Origin: Labyrinthula sp. Ha
Taxonomy: Eukaryota; Sar; Bigyra; Labyrinthulida; Labyrinthulaceae
Assembly (NCBI GenBank): GCA_015227615.1
Contig: JAALGZ010000007.1
Span: 1,922,001 to 1,986,000, forward strand
Direction of reading: 5' to 3'
DNA length: 64,000 bases
Shown here piece after piece: positions 1 to 11,693 of the stretch (positions are counted from its first letter, which is position 1; each line of letters opens with the position of its first letter). The notes under the pieces are model-generated. The model saw only the letters and a program-made list of their open reading frames with translations. It searched no databases and was not told the DNA's origin. The position numbers and the translations under genes were made by a program.

Positions 1-3000
1 ATGATCAGTTTGCTGTATATATTACTATGAATCCTGGGTATGCTGGTAGAACTGAGTTGCCCGACAATCTTAAAGCGTTGTTCAGACCGGTTGCAATGAT
101 GGTTCCTGATTATGGCCTTATTGGGGAAATTATGCTGTACTCCTTCGGGTATTCAAAGGCGCGCAAATGCGCAAAAAAAATGGTTGCTACTTTTCGATTA
201 TGTAGCGAGCAGCTAAGTGCTCAGGATCACTATGACTATGGTATGAGAGCAGTTAAGACAACTATCGTAGCTGCAGGAAATCTGAAACGCGCAGAGCCGG
301 ACACAGAAGAAGAAATTCTCTTACTGCGCGCCCTTCAAGATGTTAACTTTCCAAAATTCTTAAGTCATGATTTGCCTCTGTTTCGAGGAATAATCTCAGA
401 CCTTTTCCCGGGGTTAGAAAGACCTTACATAGATTATGGTGAATTAAGTCTTTGCATAAAACTAATCTGTGAGCACAACAACCTCCAATGCGTTGAGTTC
501 TTCATGAAAAAAGTGATCCAGCTCTATGAGACTGTAGTCGTGCGACATGGTTTAATGCTTGTTGGCCCTTCCGGAGGTGGAAAATCAAGAAATGTCGAAA
601 CCTTAGATGAGACCCTGTCTCTTCTAAAGAAGCGAGAATGTTCGGGGTTTGCTTTTGAGAAGGTACAAAGGTATTCTCTCAATCCAAAATCAATCACCAT
701 GGGTCAGCTTTACGGAGAGTTCGACCCTAACACACATGAGTGGCAGGATGGAATATTGGCTTTCATTGTACGAAATTGTGCAAAGCAAGCAAACCCAGAT
801 AGGAAATGGGTCATGTTTGATGGACCAGTAGATGCTATTTGGATAGAAAATATGAATACTGTATTGGATGACAACAAGAAGCTTTGTCTAAATTCAGGGG
901 AAATTATTGGCCTAAGTGACGAGATGACTATGATGTTTGAAGTGGAAGATTTAGCTGTTGCTTCTCCAGCTACTGTTTCTAGGGTGGGCATTGTTTATAT
1001 GGAACCGGCCACTCTTGGCCTAGATGTGGTACAGGAATCATGGTTAAACTCGTTGCCCGAGGTGTTCGAAAGGTATACACTTGAGGGGGAAAAGAAGACA
1101 AGCAAGAATAGTAATATTTCTTGCCTGACTTTCTTGAAGAAGTCCTTAAGACACCTGTTCGATTCATATGTTTCGAATACAATTGCTTTTCTAAGAAGAA
1201 ACTTTAAAGAACCTGTGATAACTTGTGATAATAATTTGAATAGCAGCATGCTCAAGCTACTTGATTGTTTTTTAGCTGAATTTCAGCTTCTAGATGGTGT
1301 AAAGGAGAAGGATCTCGTCCCTAGAATTGTCAAGTTTTGTACAGAAGACTTCCCTAGCTATTTCATATTTTCTCTTATCTGGTCTCTGTGCGCTACTGTT
1401 GGTAGCATAGAAAGAAAAATTTTGGATGGATTTTTGCGTAAACTAATGTTTTCTAATTGCTTTGAACCGTCTCTACCACTCGACGGTTTGGTCTATGAAT
1501 ACTTGTGGGGACATCCCTTTTTAGCAACAAATAAGGATGGCGCTGAAGGAACGTTGTCATCAAAAACCTGGGTAAAGTGGCTAGATAGTACTAAATCATA
1601 TGAGTACGACCCCTCCCTCAACTTCACGGAAACCATAATACCAACTACAGATTCGGTTTGTTACTCGTACTTAGCTAAGACTCTTTACATCAGTAAGAAA
1701 CATTTCATAATGGCTGGGGCTACAGGAACCGGAAAGAGTTCAAATATTAACACACTACTCGGATCAGGGCTGTCTTCTGTGTTTATACCTCTTTGCATCA
1801 ACTTCTCCGCACAAACTAGTGCTAACCAAACACAAGATTTCATTGATTCTAAATTAGAAAAACTAAAGAAGGGAGTATTTGGTCCACAACTTGGAAAGCA
1901 TTTTCTTTGTTTTATAGATGATTTAAATATGCCAAAAAAAGAAGAATATTTTGCCCAACCACCGATAGAGCTGGTTAGGCAACTTTTCAATTATGAGGGT
2001 TGGTATGATCGCAAGCTCTTACAATTCCGGAAGATTATAAACTTTTCTGTCATTGGGGCGCTGGGACATCCAGGAGGCGGGAGAAATACCATTACAATGC
2101 GAATAAAGAGATACTTTAACCTCATCAATTATACAAAGATGGAGCGCGAGTCCATGCAAAAAATATATAATACAATACTTCAAAATTTCCTGAGGGACGG
2201 TCCTATGGATCTTGGGGAATTGACCTCATTAATTGTTACCTCCTCTATTAACATATTCTATAAGATATCCGATGAACTACTTCCCACACCAGAAAAATCA
2301 CACTACATGTACAATATGCGAGATTTGGGAAAAGTTTTTCAAGGTATTCTCCTGTGCTCCAAGAGAGCCTTAACATCGGAAAGTTTGCTGATAAGGATCT
2401 GGTGCCATGAAGTAACTCGGGTTTTTGGTGACAGATTAATTAATGATGATGATAGGAACTGGTTTGACTCACGGATTCTAGAGGAGATTGGCCGCACTAT
2501 GAAGCTTGGAGTGGCGGAACTTGCACAGATACAAGGAGATCAAGCTACCATTATTTATTGTGATTTCCTTAATCCTACAGGTGACAAAGTCTATGAGCAA
2601 GCCTGTAACATAGAGGGCTTGGTGCCACTTGTAGAGGAGTATCTGTTGGAATACAACTCCGAATGTCACCAACCTATGCCCCTAGTTATATTTTTTGATG
2701 CCATTATGTACATCACCAGGATTGACAGGGTGCTAATCCAGCAGTTGGGCAATTGTTTGTTGCTTGGTGTTGGTGGATCTGGACGCCAATCTCTTACCAA
2801 ACTTGCCTCATTCATATGTAATTACCAATGTTTTCAAATAGAGATATCAAAGAACTATGGATTAGTGGAATGGAGGGAAGATGTTAAGAAATGCCTTTTA
2901 TCTGCTGGTATTGAGAATAAACCAGTAACATTTCTCTTTGTAGATTCCCAAATTATTGATGAGCAGATGCTTGAAGACCTGAATGGCGTGCTCAACGCAG

Positions 3001-6000
3001 GCGATATCCCAAATATCTACGCTCCGGATGATCTTGAAAAAATTATGAGCACTTGTCGCATAGACTGCCAGAAGAAAGGTATACAGCCTACAAAAATGAA
3101 TGTGTTCGCCCAGTATTTGTTGAGAGTAAAATCTAACATTCATCTTGTGTTGTGTATGAGTCCAGGAACACCTGTATTTAGAGACAGACTTCGAATGTTC
3201 CCTTCACTTATCAATTGCTGTACCATTGTGTGGTTCTCAGAGTGGCCAGATGAAGCACTCAGATCAGTCGGGCGTGGAGTATTGTTAGAAAGCGGTTTAG
3301 ACTTAGGCAACCAATCGGACAACGTGGTTGAGCTCTTTAAAGTTTTTCATCAGAGCGTAGCAAAGGCAAGTGTAGACTATATGAACAATTTACGTAGATA
3401 TAACTATGTTACACCCACAAGTTTCTTAGAACTTCTAAACATTTTTAAGAGTCTTATGAATAAGAAGAAAAAGGAAATTGATTTATCAGTGTCACGTCTT
3501 CAGGTTGGTTTGGATAAACTGCAGTCCACCAGTAAGATGGTGGCGAGTCTTCAAATTGATTTGACAGAAATGCAACCTCAGTTGGAGAAAACCCAAAAAG
3601 AAGTTGGAGAAATGATAATACAGATAAACAAAGATAAAGAAGCTGCAAAAAAAACAGAAGATAGAGTGAAGGTGGAGGAGGCAGAAGCGGAGAAAAAAGC
3701 GAAGGAAACAAAAGATATCGCTGACGATGCCCAAAGAGATTTAGATGCTGCTCTACCTGCCTTGGATGAAGCTGTAGCCTGCCTTAATAAATTAAAGAAA
3801 GCGGATTTAGATGAGGTAAAATCTCTCAAGACTCCACCTAAAGGTGTAAAGTTGACAATTGAAGCGGCATGTATTATGTTCAACATTAAACCTATTATGG
3901 TAAAGGACCCAAACAAACTTGGGGCCAAACTAAAAGATTATTGGGCAGCTGCACAGAAAACCTTACTCGTGGATGCTAAACAGTTGTTGGCCGATTTAAT
4001 GAGTTTTGACAAGGACAACATCAGCGACAAAACAATATCAGAAATTGAGCCCTATATACAGATGGATGACTTCACTCCTGCTATTATAGAAAAGGCTAGC
4101 AAGGCGTGTACTGCTATCTGTATGTGGGTACGAGCAATGCATACGTATAACGGGGTTGCAAAAAATGTCGAGCCAAAGAAAAAACTACTCGAGGAGGCGC
4201 AAGAGCAGCTAGAAATAACCATGAAATCTCTTGAAAATGCAAGAAATACTCTAGAACAGGTAAAAAACAAAATTAGAACTTTAGAAGAGGACTTTGAGTC
4301 ATCTAATAAGAAAAAGCAGGCCCTGGAAGATGAAGCATATCTGTGCAGTGGAAGATTAGAACGGGCGCATAAACTGATGAGTGGTTTAGGTGGTGAAAAA
4401 GCCAGATGGGAAGAAACAGTTGCACTCTTAAAGAAGCAGATTAATTGTCTTACTGGCGATATTCTGCTATCAAGCGGGAGTACAGCTTATCTTGGGCCCT
4501 TTACTTCGCAGTTTAGACATAGTCTAACTAAAGATTGGTTGAAAAGGCTTGCAGACCTGAATATCCCGCACTCTGCTGATACCAATATTGTTGAAATATT
4601 GGGCGACCCAGTGAAAATTCGCCAATGGAACGTATTTGGATTACCAAATGATGAGCACTCCACCGAGAATGGAATCTTCATGAGTGAAAGTCGACGATGG
4701 CCCTTGCTAGTTGATCCTCAAAACCAAGCAAATAGATTCATTAAATCAATGGGAAAGGATAGACGTCTTTGTGCTAATGGGTTAGAGGTTGTTAAACAGA
4801 GCGACAAAAATTTGCTTAGAATATTGGAAAACGGAATTCGTTTTGGTAGATGGGTGCTTTTGGAAAATGTTGGTGAGAAATTAGATGCTTCCCTTGAACC
4901 TGTTCTGCTTAGGCAAACTTTTGAGCAAGGAAACCAGTTATTGATTAGATTAGGGGAGAGCAACATTCCATATCATTCTGATTTTAATTTTTTTATGACT
5001 ACGAAGCTTCCAAACCCTCATTATCAACCCGAAATTTTTGTAAAGGTAAGTCTCCTGAATTTTAATATAACACCTAAGGGATTAGAAGAGCAGCTCCTTG
5101 GAGTAATTATGCAGAATGAGCTACCTGAGATGGAAGCTAAAAGAAATGAGTTGGTGATAAACAATGCAAGAATGGCTCAGGAGCTGAAGGGTATAGAGGA
5201 TACTATCTTGCATATGCTGAGCTCATCTCAAGGGAACATTTTAGATGATCAGGAACTTATTGACACATTATCAACATCCAAAGTGAAGTCTAACAGTATT
5301 AATGCTAGAGTAGCTGAAGCAAAAATAACACAAAGTGAAATAAACGAAGAAAGAGAAAGATATAGAGCTGTTGCTTTCAGAGGTTCCATATTATTTTTTT
5401 GTATAGCTGATTTGCGAGCGATAGATCCAATGTACGAATATTCGCTCCAATGGTTTACTCAGCTTTTTACTCAAGGAATATTAAACTCGGAGAAGGCTGA
5501 AGATGGGAAGGTTCAACGAAGACTTGAAATCTTGAATGATTTTATTACATACTCCATTTACTCAAGTGTTTGTCGAAGTTTGTTCGAAAGGCATAAGTTG
5601 CTGTTTAGTTTCTCTCTAATCACTCGTATTCTTCAAGGAAGAGATCTCGTGAATCCTGAAGAATGGCGGTTTCTTCTAAGTGGGCAGGTCACAAGAGAGA
5701 AAAATAAAGACCAAAATTTTAATAAACCAAACTGGTGTCCAGATCGAACTTGGAACGAGCTTTGTATTCTTAGCGGCCTTCCTGCTTTTGAAAATATTTT
5801 ATATTTCCTTGGGGAAGGCAGCATGGAAGCAGAATGGGAAGCCTTTTATGGATCTGATACGTGTTATCGGGATCAATGGCCAGCTGATGCGAGGCACGAT
5901 TGGAACTCCTCCTTTTCACCTCTTCAGAAGCTCTGCCTGTTAAGGTGTTTTAGACCTGACAAAATGATCCCTGCTATCCAGTTATTCATTGTAACGGATG

Positions 6001-7892
6001 AAGTGTATGGTCAGCGCTTCATTGAACCTCCGCCTTTTGATATCTCAAACTCATTTGCTGGGTCTAATGTAATTACTCCATTAATATTTGTTCTTACAAG
6101 TGGTACAGATCCTACCAAAGACTTCATGCAATTTGCGGAGCAAATGGGACGAAAGGTAAATGCCATCTCTCTTGGACAAGGACAGGGTCCATTGGCAGAA
6201 AAGCAAGTGGAAGTAGGGTGCGATACTGGATGTTGGGTCCTGCTTCAGAACTGTCATTTGGCATCTAGTTGGATGCCCAAGCTGGAAAAGATAGTGGAAG
6301 AACTTGACCCTACAACTGTACATAGAGACTTTCGCTTATGGTTAACTAGCATGCCTAGTAAAAATTTTCCAGTTTCTGTTCTTCAGCAAAGTGTGAAGTT
6401 GGTAAAAGAACCGCCGAGTGGATTAAGATCCAACTTGAAATCTGCCTATTATAATCTTACTAACGAGGCAATAAATGTTACTAATAAACCTGAAGTATTT
6501 AGAAAGCTAATTTTTGGGCTATGTTTTTTCCATGCATTAATACAAGAGAGGAGAAAATTTGGTCCACTTGGATGGAATATTCCATACGAGTTCAACGAAA
6601 CTGACTTGGAGATAAGCATTCGGCAGTTGGAGCTGTATATTAACAAGTACGAAGAGCCACCTTATGAAGTTGTAAATATTCTAACAAGCTATATCAACTA
6701 TGGGGGAAGAGTAACCGATGCCATAGACAACCGCACAATTGACATTATTCTTAGACAGTTCTATTGTCCAGAAGCTCTTGTACCAGGATATAACTATAGT
6801 GCGTCTGGCATATATCATACGATACAAACTGATCGAGACCTCTCTTATACTCAATATTTAGAATATATTGAAAGTCTGCCTGTAAATGCCGAACCAGAAG
6901 TTTTCGGTATGCATGAAAATGCAAGTATCACTTGTGCACTGGCGGAAACCTATGATCTCTTCGATACCCTCCTTCTGTTGCAGCCCAAATCAGGATCCGG
7001 GGCGGGCCAAAGTATGGAAGAGGTCGTGGATATCCTAGCAACCAAAATTATTACCCAATTGCCCAGGATCTTCAACTTAGAGAGCATAGCAATGGAATAT
7101 CCTGTGAAGTATGAGGAGAGTATGAATACTGTGCTGGTGCAGGAGGCAGGGCGTTACCAAAAACTCTTAATTGAAGTAAAGAAGACACTGTTTGATCTTG
7201 GGAAAGCCCTTAAAGGACTTGTTGTCTTATCTTCTGAGTTGGAGAATATGGCTAACAGCATGTTTGCTCAAAAAGTACCCTCTCTTTGGGAAGCAAAGGC
7301 GTATCCTTCTTTGAAACCGCTTAATGCATGGGTTGACGAGTTCCTGCAAAGATTGAACTTTATTTCAGAATGGGTAAGGCACGGAAATCCTAGCGTATAT
7401 TGGATTTCAGGATTTTTCTTTCCACAAGCTTTTCTTACTGGTCAGATGCAGAATTTTGCTAGAGCAAAACAATACCCTATAGATACAATTTCGTTCGATA
7501 CACAATACATGAAGGCGCCGATGGACAACTTGACCGAAGGTCCATCGTGCGGCTGTTATGTTCATGGCTTATTCTTAGAAGGGGCTAAATGGGACTACGA
7601 GAGGATGGAGCTTTGTAATTCTGATGCTAAGGTATTGTACACCAAATTACCTGTAACTCATTTCCTCCCAGTAAAAGATTTGAAACCCCGGGTCGAGGGA
7701 GTGTATCGTTGCCCCATCTATAAGGTCTTGTCACGACGGGGTACTCTGTCCACTACAGGTCATAGTACAAACTTTGTTATGTGGGTTGACGTTCCTGGGA
7801 CGGGAACTAACATAAAAAACAACAGAGGCCTAAGTGATATAAAGGAGTGGATAAAAGCGGGAGTCGCAGCTTTTTGTTCTTTAAAATATTAA
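1..7892 (+). CDS. Axonemal inner-arm dynein heavy chain, DNAH1-like, C-terminal part (5' end outside window)
   Basis: Motor subunit that drives microtubule sliding in a cilium or flagellum. The frame is open from base 3 and continues upstream: bases 9-50 read FAVYITMNPGYAGR, the conserved end of AAA1, so the first in-frame ATG (base 27) is not the start. About 2,629 residues are visible of a usual 4,000-4,500. In order: AAA2 with P-loop GPSGGGKS (about 563-586), AAA3 with GATGTGKSS (about 1716-1742), AAA4 with GVGGSGRQS (about 2767-2793), coiled-coil stalk (about 3430-4440) flanking the microtubule-binding tip (about 3800-4080), AAA5 (RRWPLLVDPQNQA), AAA6 and the C-terminal cap. The end (SGFFFPQAFLTG, PIDTISFD, CPIYKVLSRRGTLSTTGHST) recalls DNAH1 more than DNAH3/7/12, from memory. 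No intron is needed in 7.9 kb, although other genes here are split by tiny introns. Confidence 0.96.
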   Translation, partial: DQFAVYITMNPGYAGRTELPDNLKALFRPVAMMVPDYGLIGEIMLYSFGYSKARKCAKKMVATFRLCSEQLSAQDHYDYGMRAVKTTIVAAGNLKRAEPDTEEEILLLRALQDVNFPKFLSHDLPLFRGIISDLFPGLERPYIDYGELSLCIKLICEHNNLQCVEFFMKKVIQLYETVVVRHGLMLVGPSGGGKSRNVETLDETLSLLKKRECSGFAFEKVQRYSLNPKSITMGQLYGEFDPNTHEWQDGILAFIVRNCAKQANPDRKWVMFDGPVDAIWIENMNTVLDDNKKLCLNSGEIIGLSDEMTMMFEVEDLAVASPATVSRVGIVYMEPATLGLDVVQESWLNSLPEVFERYTLEGEKKTSKNSNISCLTFLKKSLRHLFDSYVSNTIAFLRRNFKEPVITCDNNLNSSMLKLLDCFLAEFQLLDGVKEKDLVPRIVKFCTEDFPSYFIFSLIWSLCATVGSIERKILDGFLRKLMFSNCFEPSLPLDGLVYEYLWGHPFLATNKDGAEGTLSSKTWVKWLDSTKSYEYDPSLNFTETIIPTTDSVCYSYLAKTLYISKKHFIMAGATGTGKSSNINTLLGSGLSSVFIPLCINFSAQTSANQTQDFIDSKLEKLKKGVFGPQLGKHFLCFIDDLNMPKKEEYFAQPPIELVRQLFNYEGWYDRKLLQFRKIINFSVIGALGHPGGGRNTITMRIKRYFNLINYTKMERESMQKIYNTILQNFLRDGPMDLGELTSLIVTSSINIFYKISDELLPTPEKSHYMYNMRDLGKVFQGILLCSKRALTSESLLIRIWCHEVTRVFGDRLINDDDRNWFDSRILEEIGRTMKLGVAELAQIQGDQATIIYCDFLNPTGDKVYEQACNIEGLVPLVEEYLLEYNSECHQPMPLVIFFDAIMYITRIDRVLIQQLGNCLLLGVGGSGRQSLTKLASFICNYQCFQIEISKNYGLVEWREDVKKCLLSAGIENKPVTFLFVDSQIIDEQMLEDLNGVLNAGDIPNIYAPDDLEKIMSTCRIDCQKKGIQPTKMNVFAQYLLRVKSNIHLVLCMSPGTPVFRDRLRMFPSLINCCTIVWFSEWPDEALRSVGRGVLLESGLDLGNQSDNVVELFKVFHQSVAKASVDYMNNLRRYNYVTPTSFLELLNIFKSLMNKKKKEIDLSVSRLQVGLDKLQSTSKMVASLQIDLTEMQPQLEKTQKEVGEMIIQINKDKEAAKKTEDRVKVEEAEAEKKAKETKDIADDAQRDLDAALPALDEAVACLNKLKKADLDEVKSLKTPPKGVKLTIEAACIMFNIKPIMVKDPNKLGAKLKDYWAAAQKTLLVDAKQLLADLMSFDKDNISDKTISEIEPYIQMDDFTPAIIEKASKACTAICMWVRAMHTYNGVAKNVEPKKKLLEEAQEQLEITMKSLENARNTLEQVKNKIRTLEEDFESSNKKKQALEDEAYLCSGRLERAHKLMSGLGGEKARWEETVALLKKQINCLTGDILLSSGSTAYLGPFTSQFRHSLTKDWLKRLADLNIPHSADTNIVEILGDPVKIRQWNVFGLPNDEHSTENGIFMSESRRWPLLVDPQNQANRFIKSMGKDRRLCANGLEVVKQSDKNLLRILENGIRFGRWVLLENVGEKLDASLEPVLLRQTFEQGNQLLIRLGESNIPYHSDFNFFMTTKLPNPHYQPEIFVKVSLLNFNITPKGLEEQLLGVIMQNELPEMEAKRNELVINNARMAQELKGIEDTILHMLSSSQGNILDDQELIDTLSTSKVKSNSINARVAEAKITQSEINEERERYRAVAFRGSILFFCIADLRAIDPMYEYSLQWFTQLFTQGILNSEKAEDGKVQRRLEILNDFITYSIYSSVCRSLFERHKLLFSFSLITRILQGRDLVNPEEWRFLLSGQVTREKNKDQNFNKPNWCPDRTWNELCILSGLPAFENILYFLGEGSMEAEWEAFYGSDTCYRDQWPADARHDWNSSFSPLQKLCLLRCFRPDKMIPAIQLFIVTDEVYGQRFIEPPPFDISNSFAGSNVITPLIFVLTSGTDPTKDFMQFAEQMGRKVNAISLGQGQGPLAEKQVEVGCDTGCWVLLQNCHLASSWMPKLEKIVEELDPTTVHRDFRLWLTSMPSKNFPVSVLQQSVKLVKEPPSGLRSNLKSAYYNLTNEAINVTNKPEVFRKLIFGLCFFHALIQERRKFGPLGWNIPYEFNETDLEISIRQLELYINKYEEPPYEVVNILTSYINYGGRVTDAIDNRTIDIILRQFYCPEALVPGYNYSASGIYHTIQTDRDLSYTQYLEYIESLPVNAEPEVFGMHENASITCALAETYDLFDTLLLLQPKSGSGAGQSMEEVVDILATKIITQLPRIFNLESIAMEYPVKYEESMNTVLVQEAGRYQKLLIEVKKTLFDLGKALKGLVVLSSELENMANSMFAQKVPSLWEAKAYPSLKPLNAWVDEFLQRLNFISEWVRHGNPSVYWISGFFFPQAFLTGQMQNFARAKQYPIDTISFDTQYMKAPMDNLTEGPSCGCYVHGLFLEGAKWDYERMELCNSDAKVLYTKLPVTHFLPVKDLKPRVEGVYRCPIYKVLSRRGTLSTTGHSTNFVMWVDVPGTGTNIKNNRGLSDIKEWIKAGVAAFCSLKY

Positions 7893-10800
7893 GTTGTACT
7901 GCGCTTTGAGGTTAGGAAAGTGCATCCTCTTACAGTTGTTGAAGAGACTGCTGGTCTTTGCAACTAAAAAAGCATCATTCCACATTAAGCCACATAGCTT
8001 TCAGTAACTTCATAGTCATTTGGTTCCAGGAAATGAAACTATGGCACAAGTTTCATTCTCTGCAATACTTGTTCCTACTTTTCTAATATTATTGTGCTAA
8101 TAATGATGAATTTCTAGACTAAATCTATGTGTTAGGTATCATTGAAAGGTATCAATACTTTCTTCAACCAGTTAGTTTTGTACTTTTCTTGTATCAACTT
8201 CTTGTATTCATTCTATATTATAGACGACTCTTTGATTTTCTTTACCGTCTTGACCCTTCTACTACTTTGATTAAATGTACAGACATTTCAAGTTCCTTAA
8301 CAATGAACTCTTAACGGCCACTTGAAAATGTAATATTTAAATTTCACAAACGACTAAATGAGTAACATTGCTACAACCAAATTTATTAAATACTTTCAGT
8401 TCATAAGAGAACCAACTACAACATATTTCAATTACTTAATTGTTAATATTGTACTAACAGCTAATGTAACATAATATTGCATAAGATAGAGTAATGACGT
8501 GGAACGATGTAAGTGTCAATACGGGTATATTAAAGTCTCGGGAGAGTTCGCTTTAGTTAAGAGGAATAATATCCATAGTATGAAACAGAGAGTACTTATT
8601 TTGTCGACACCTATAACACGAAAAACGAGACGAGTAGAATGGAGAAGGAATGCTTTATGGTACTAAGTATTTAAGAGTACCTATGATGACAAGACCAAAG
8701 GTTTCTATACTTAAACTCTTACTCTAAACCTTACCATTCAATATAACAACTGTAGTGCTTTGTTTTAGCGCTCTCATCCTTCTTTATACAATTTTATCCC
8801 TCTGTCAATTGTATTACTGCTTAAGTATCTAAAGTATAGCAGTAACCGCAATGTGACATCTCACAGTGTTGTAACTAGCCTGATATTTTTCTTATGGCTA
8901 GTTCTATATCCTTGACGCTTCCTTTGGTTTACTAACCGGTTTCTTCTTTTCGCAGGATAAATGATGACTCTTTAAACATGATCTCTGCATCGTTGCACAC
9001 TGTTTTCTACTACAACCCGTGTCTCCGCTTCATTTTTCACTGCTTTCAATATTTCTCCTATAAATAAGAATTATATATTAGAATAATATCTCCGCTTAAT
9101 ATAGTCAAAACTTCTGGTTATACATTAAATTTGGTAAAGTTTATGGAGAATTGTCTAATAATTCTCTTGATTCTAATTATCAATAAAAGAGTTGGGATTT
9201 GATTTCTATCAACTGATTCTGATTTTAATATGGTTATCAACTTATAATCTATAATAAATTGAAAAAGTTGAGGAGCTATCAGAACCAATCAATAAGAAAA
9301 ACATGGGTAAATTTTCCATAGATAAATCACCAATAAATCAAATCCGATCCCTACTTGTGATACATAGCTTTTAACTTTTTCAGCTTGGCTGATTATCTCC
9401 AACCTCTAGTGTCTTTCCCAAGATTTTCGACTTTTTAGAGAAAATCAATAACAAAATCAGGCTAGAGTAAACTTATTGTGATGAAGTCTTCGCTATTTAG
9501 GAAATGACGCAAAGACTTGGGCCAATTTCTTTCTAGTTAAGACTAAGCTAAGATGAACCATTAACGAGCTTTTTTCTCTATATCAATGATACAATTTTTT
9601 ATGCTTCCTCCAAGAAGGGCTACTTTATTATCTGATGTAGAGTTGCATAAGTGAATATAATAAAAAGTAGAATTTAGACTCACTTTTCAAGTAGAATTCG
9701 CTAAAAGCCATTTGAAGAAACGGCTGCAACCAGTTCCTTTAAAGACTAAGCCCTGGTAATATGCTATAAAGAGCTACTTGGTCCATTTGTAAAGTTTAAC
9801 AATGAATGAATTGTTCGTTCCGAGGAAGATTCAACAACTTCAGTTAAAATTTTTCTTTAGTTTAAGGTAAGAAAATAATTTTACAAATTCAACGCTGGAA
9901 ATAATTTTAACACCATAAAAAATACAACGGAACTTAGCCTTTCATATCATATTCTAAATCTGAAATATTTTTGTGTTATTTAAATTTCTTTTTCAGATAG
10001 AACGTTTCTTGAAAATCCAAATACGCTGCATTATTGTCTTAGTGTTAAAGGTTATTTGTCCAACCTCGATCTTTTGGTAAACTTCATGTACTTGGCTTGT
10101 TAGTAGGTTGTATGTATGGCTATTCTTCTGGTACATCCATTTAAATATGCCCGTAGTTATCTGTTGTACCTAAGTACTGCTACTGCTTTTGCATTGTTAT
10201 ATCATTATCCCAACAATTCTTAACTATACTCAATATATGTTCTTTTTCTTTGATCCGTGGTAAACTATAGCTAGTAACAGTTTTTTAAATTTCACTACTA
10301 TGCTACTCTATGTTGCTGCAATTATGGTTGTCCTAGTTGTATAGTACAAGTTAGGTTCTAGAAGCATAGTTTCATTTTTATGTGATAAGCACCCAGACAT
10401 TGTACTAAATATCGTTGATTTATTTTTCAGTTTCGAAACTGTTCTCTTAACTTATACCCAGTTAGACTGCAGCTTCTGATACCTTGATCTTTGGCTGTGA
10501 CATGATTTTGAGGCATTGCTGCTGTTATATCATCAGAAGGTGTGATGAAAAAAATCAGTAACACCTATTGCTGAAAATTTTACTGGAAGTGAAACTAGAA
10601 TAATGGTGAAAGGGATGAATCTTTAGAAAGGTTTACTTATATAAATAAAAAATGGGAAAAGTATAACTGTAAAACAAAGAATATAAAACTGAGAAAAGGA
10701 AGAGTTAAACCTTGCTTTATTTTATAATATTTTGTGTTCAGCGAAAAATTAAATCATTTCTGCAGATGTGTAGTGTTTTTCATTCCACAGGTTAAAGGCT

Positions 10801-11548
10801 TCACATGAAACTCTTAATTCGCAGTTTTAAAGATTTTGATTACCAAAATATGCTATTTGTTTAGAAATAAGAACTCAAACTTCAGGGTATCACGTACATC
10901 TATTGGAAGTACGCTTGATATTAGAGCATAAAGGCAACAAGTTACAATTCCCAAATTTCCGGAGAAATATAAAAGGGTAAAGGCAACTTTGAAGTTATAC
11001 AGTTTAGTTCAGCTTTTTCTTCTTACATCTCTTTTTTTTCGAATTGCCACAAAAAAACAAATTGTTCTAGAAACAAAATGGTGCTTTAAAGTGAAGATTC
11101 TTGACTTTGGATGAGCTTTAGTATGGAGCACAGTTAAAATCGATCATTTTGTCCCCATTTATAACCTTCGCGCCGCTTTTCCTAAATAACATTTTTTCAT
11201 CAGTGCTCCCGTTACTAGCAATTGAACTATGTTAAACGATATAAAAGAAGATGTTACTGCATGGAAAAATAATTTGGCAAGATAACTTTTCCGAATTAAA
11301 CTCTGATGCACAGTTGCCATCCCTTCAACATAATTATTGAAGGGTTTTATAGGTGATGCACCCTTGCTTTATGGCCATAATTTTCTATTTTTTCTTAATA
11401 GCAGTTTGTATGCGTAAATGACTTGGCAAAAGAATACTAGAAGATACAAATCCATCTTAACAATAGGTAAAAATAATAGTAGGAAGTCAAAAGCATGTAG
11501 GAAAATGGAGTTAGTAGTATTCTTATACTTACTTGTGCTATAGTCAAG
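7893..11548. other. Non-coding interval with one dispersed-repeat copy
   Basis: AT-rich, with no reading frame that resembles a protein; the longest open frames are short and low-complexity. The region about 9140-9240 holds an inverted copy of a dispersed repeat also found near 30246 and 44500. The first few hundred bases presumably contain the dynein 3' UTR. Nothing else is recognisable. Confidence 0.6.
9140..9240 (-). repeat. Dispersed repeat, copy 1 (inverted relative to the others)
   Basis: The reverse complement of about 9169-9227 aligns with 30246-30304: both contain AATCAGAATCA, then TTGAT, then GAAAATCAAA or GAAATCAAA, then TCTTTT followed by TTGATAAT. The match is diverged but continuous over about 60 bases. 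No coding capacity and no clear terminal repeats, so the family is unknown. Confidence 0.55.
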
Positions 11549-11675
11549 TGACGCACTCTCCGGATTCTTTCTTAAACTTTTATAAATCTCAGGTTAAGTT
11601 CTTAACGCTTAGTTTTACATTAGCTCTTCTTATCTCAAACGATTAAACTATGTTACGTCAGGCACGACCGTGCCA
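11549..11675 (-). repeat. Ty3 element 3' LTR (left in window)
   Basis: 127 bp, near-identical to 18725-18851 (two differences). Its right tip carries GGCACGACCGTGCC, a 6-bp inverted repeat with a 2-nt loop, which lies at the start of the LTR in element sense. Preceded by CAAG, the target duplication. Confidence 0.95.
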
Positions 11676-11692
11676 TTGCCCCCCTCCCCATA
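11676..11692 (-). other. Ty3 polypurine tract
   Basis: Read on the minus strand this is a purine-rich run (ATGGGGAGGGGGGCAA) directly abutting the 3' LTR start TGGCAC. This is the expected position and composition for the plus-strand primer of an LTR element. Confidence 0.8.
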
Positions 11693-11693
11693 G

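Noticed and set aside
710-6646. Many minus-strand open frames of 60-116 codons opposite the dynein gene
   Set aside because: They are antisense shadows of a long, well-conserved coding frame.
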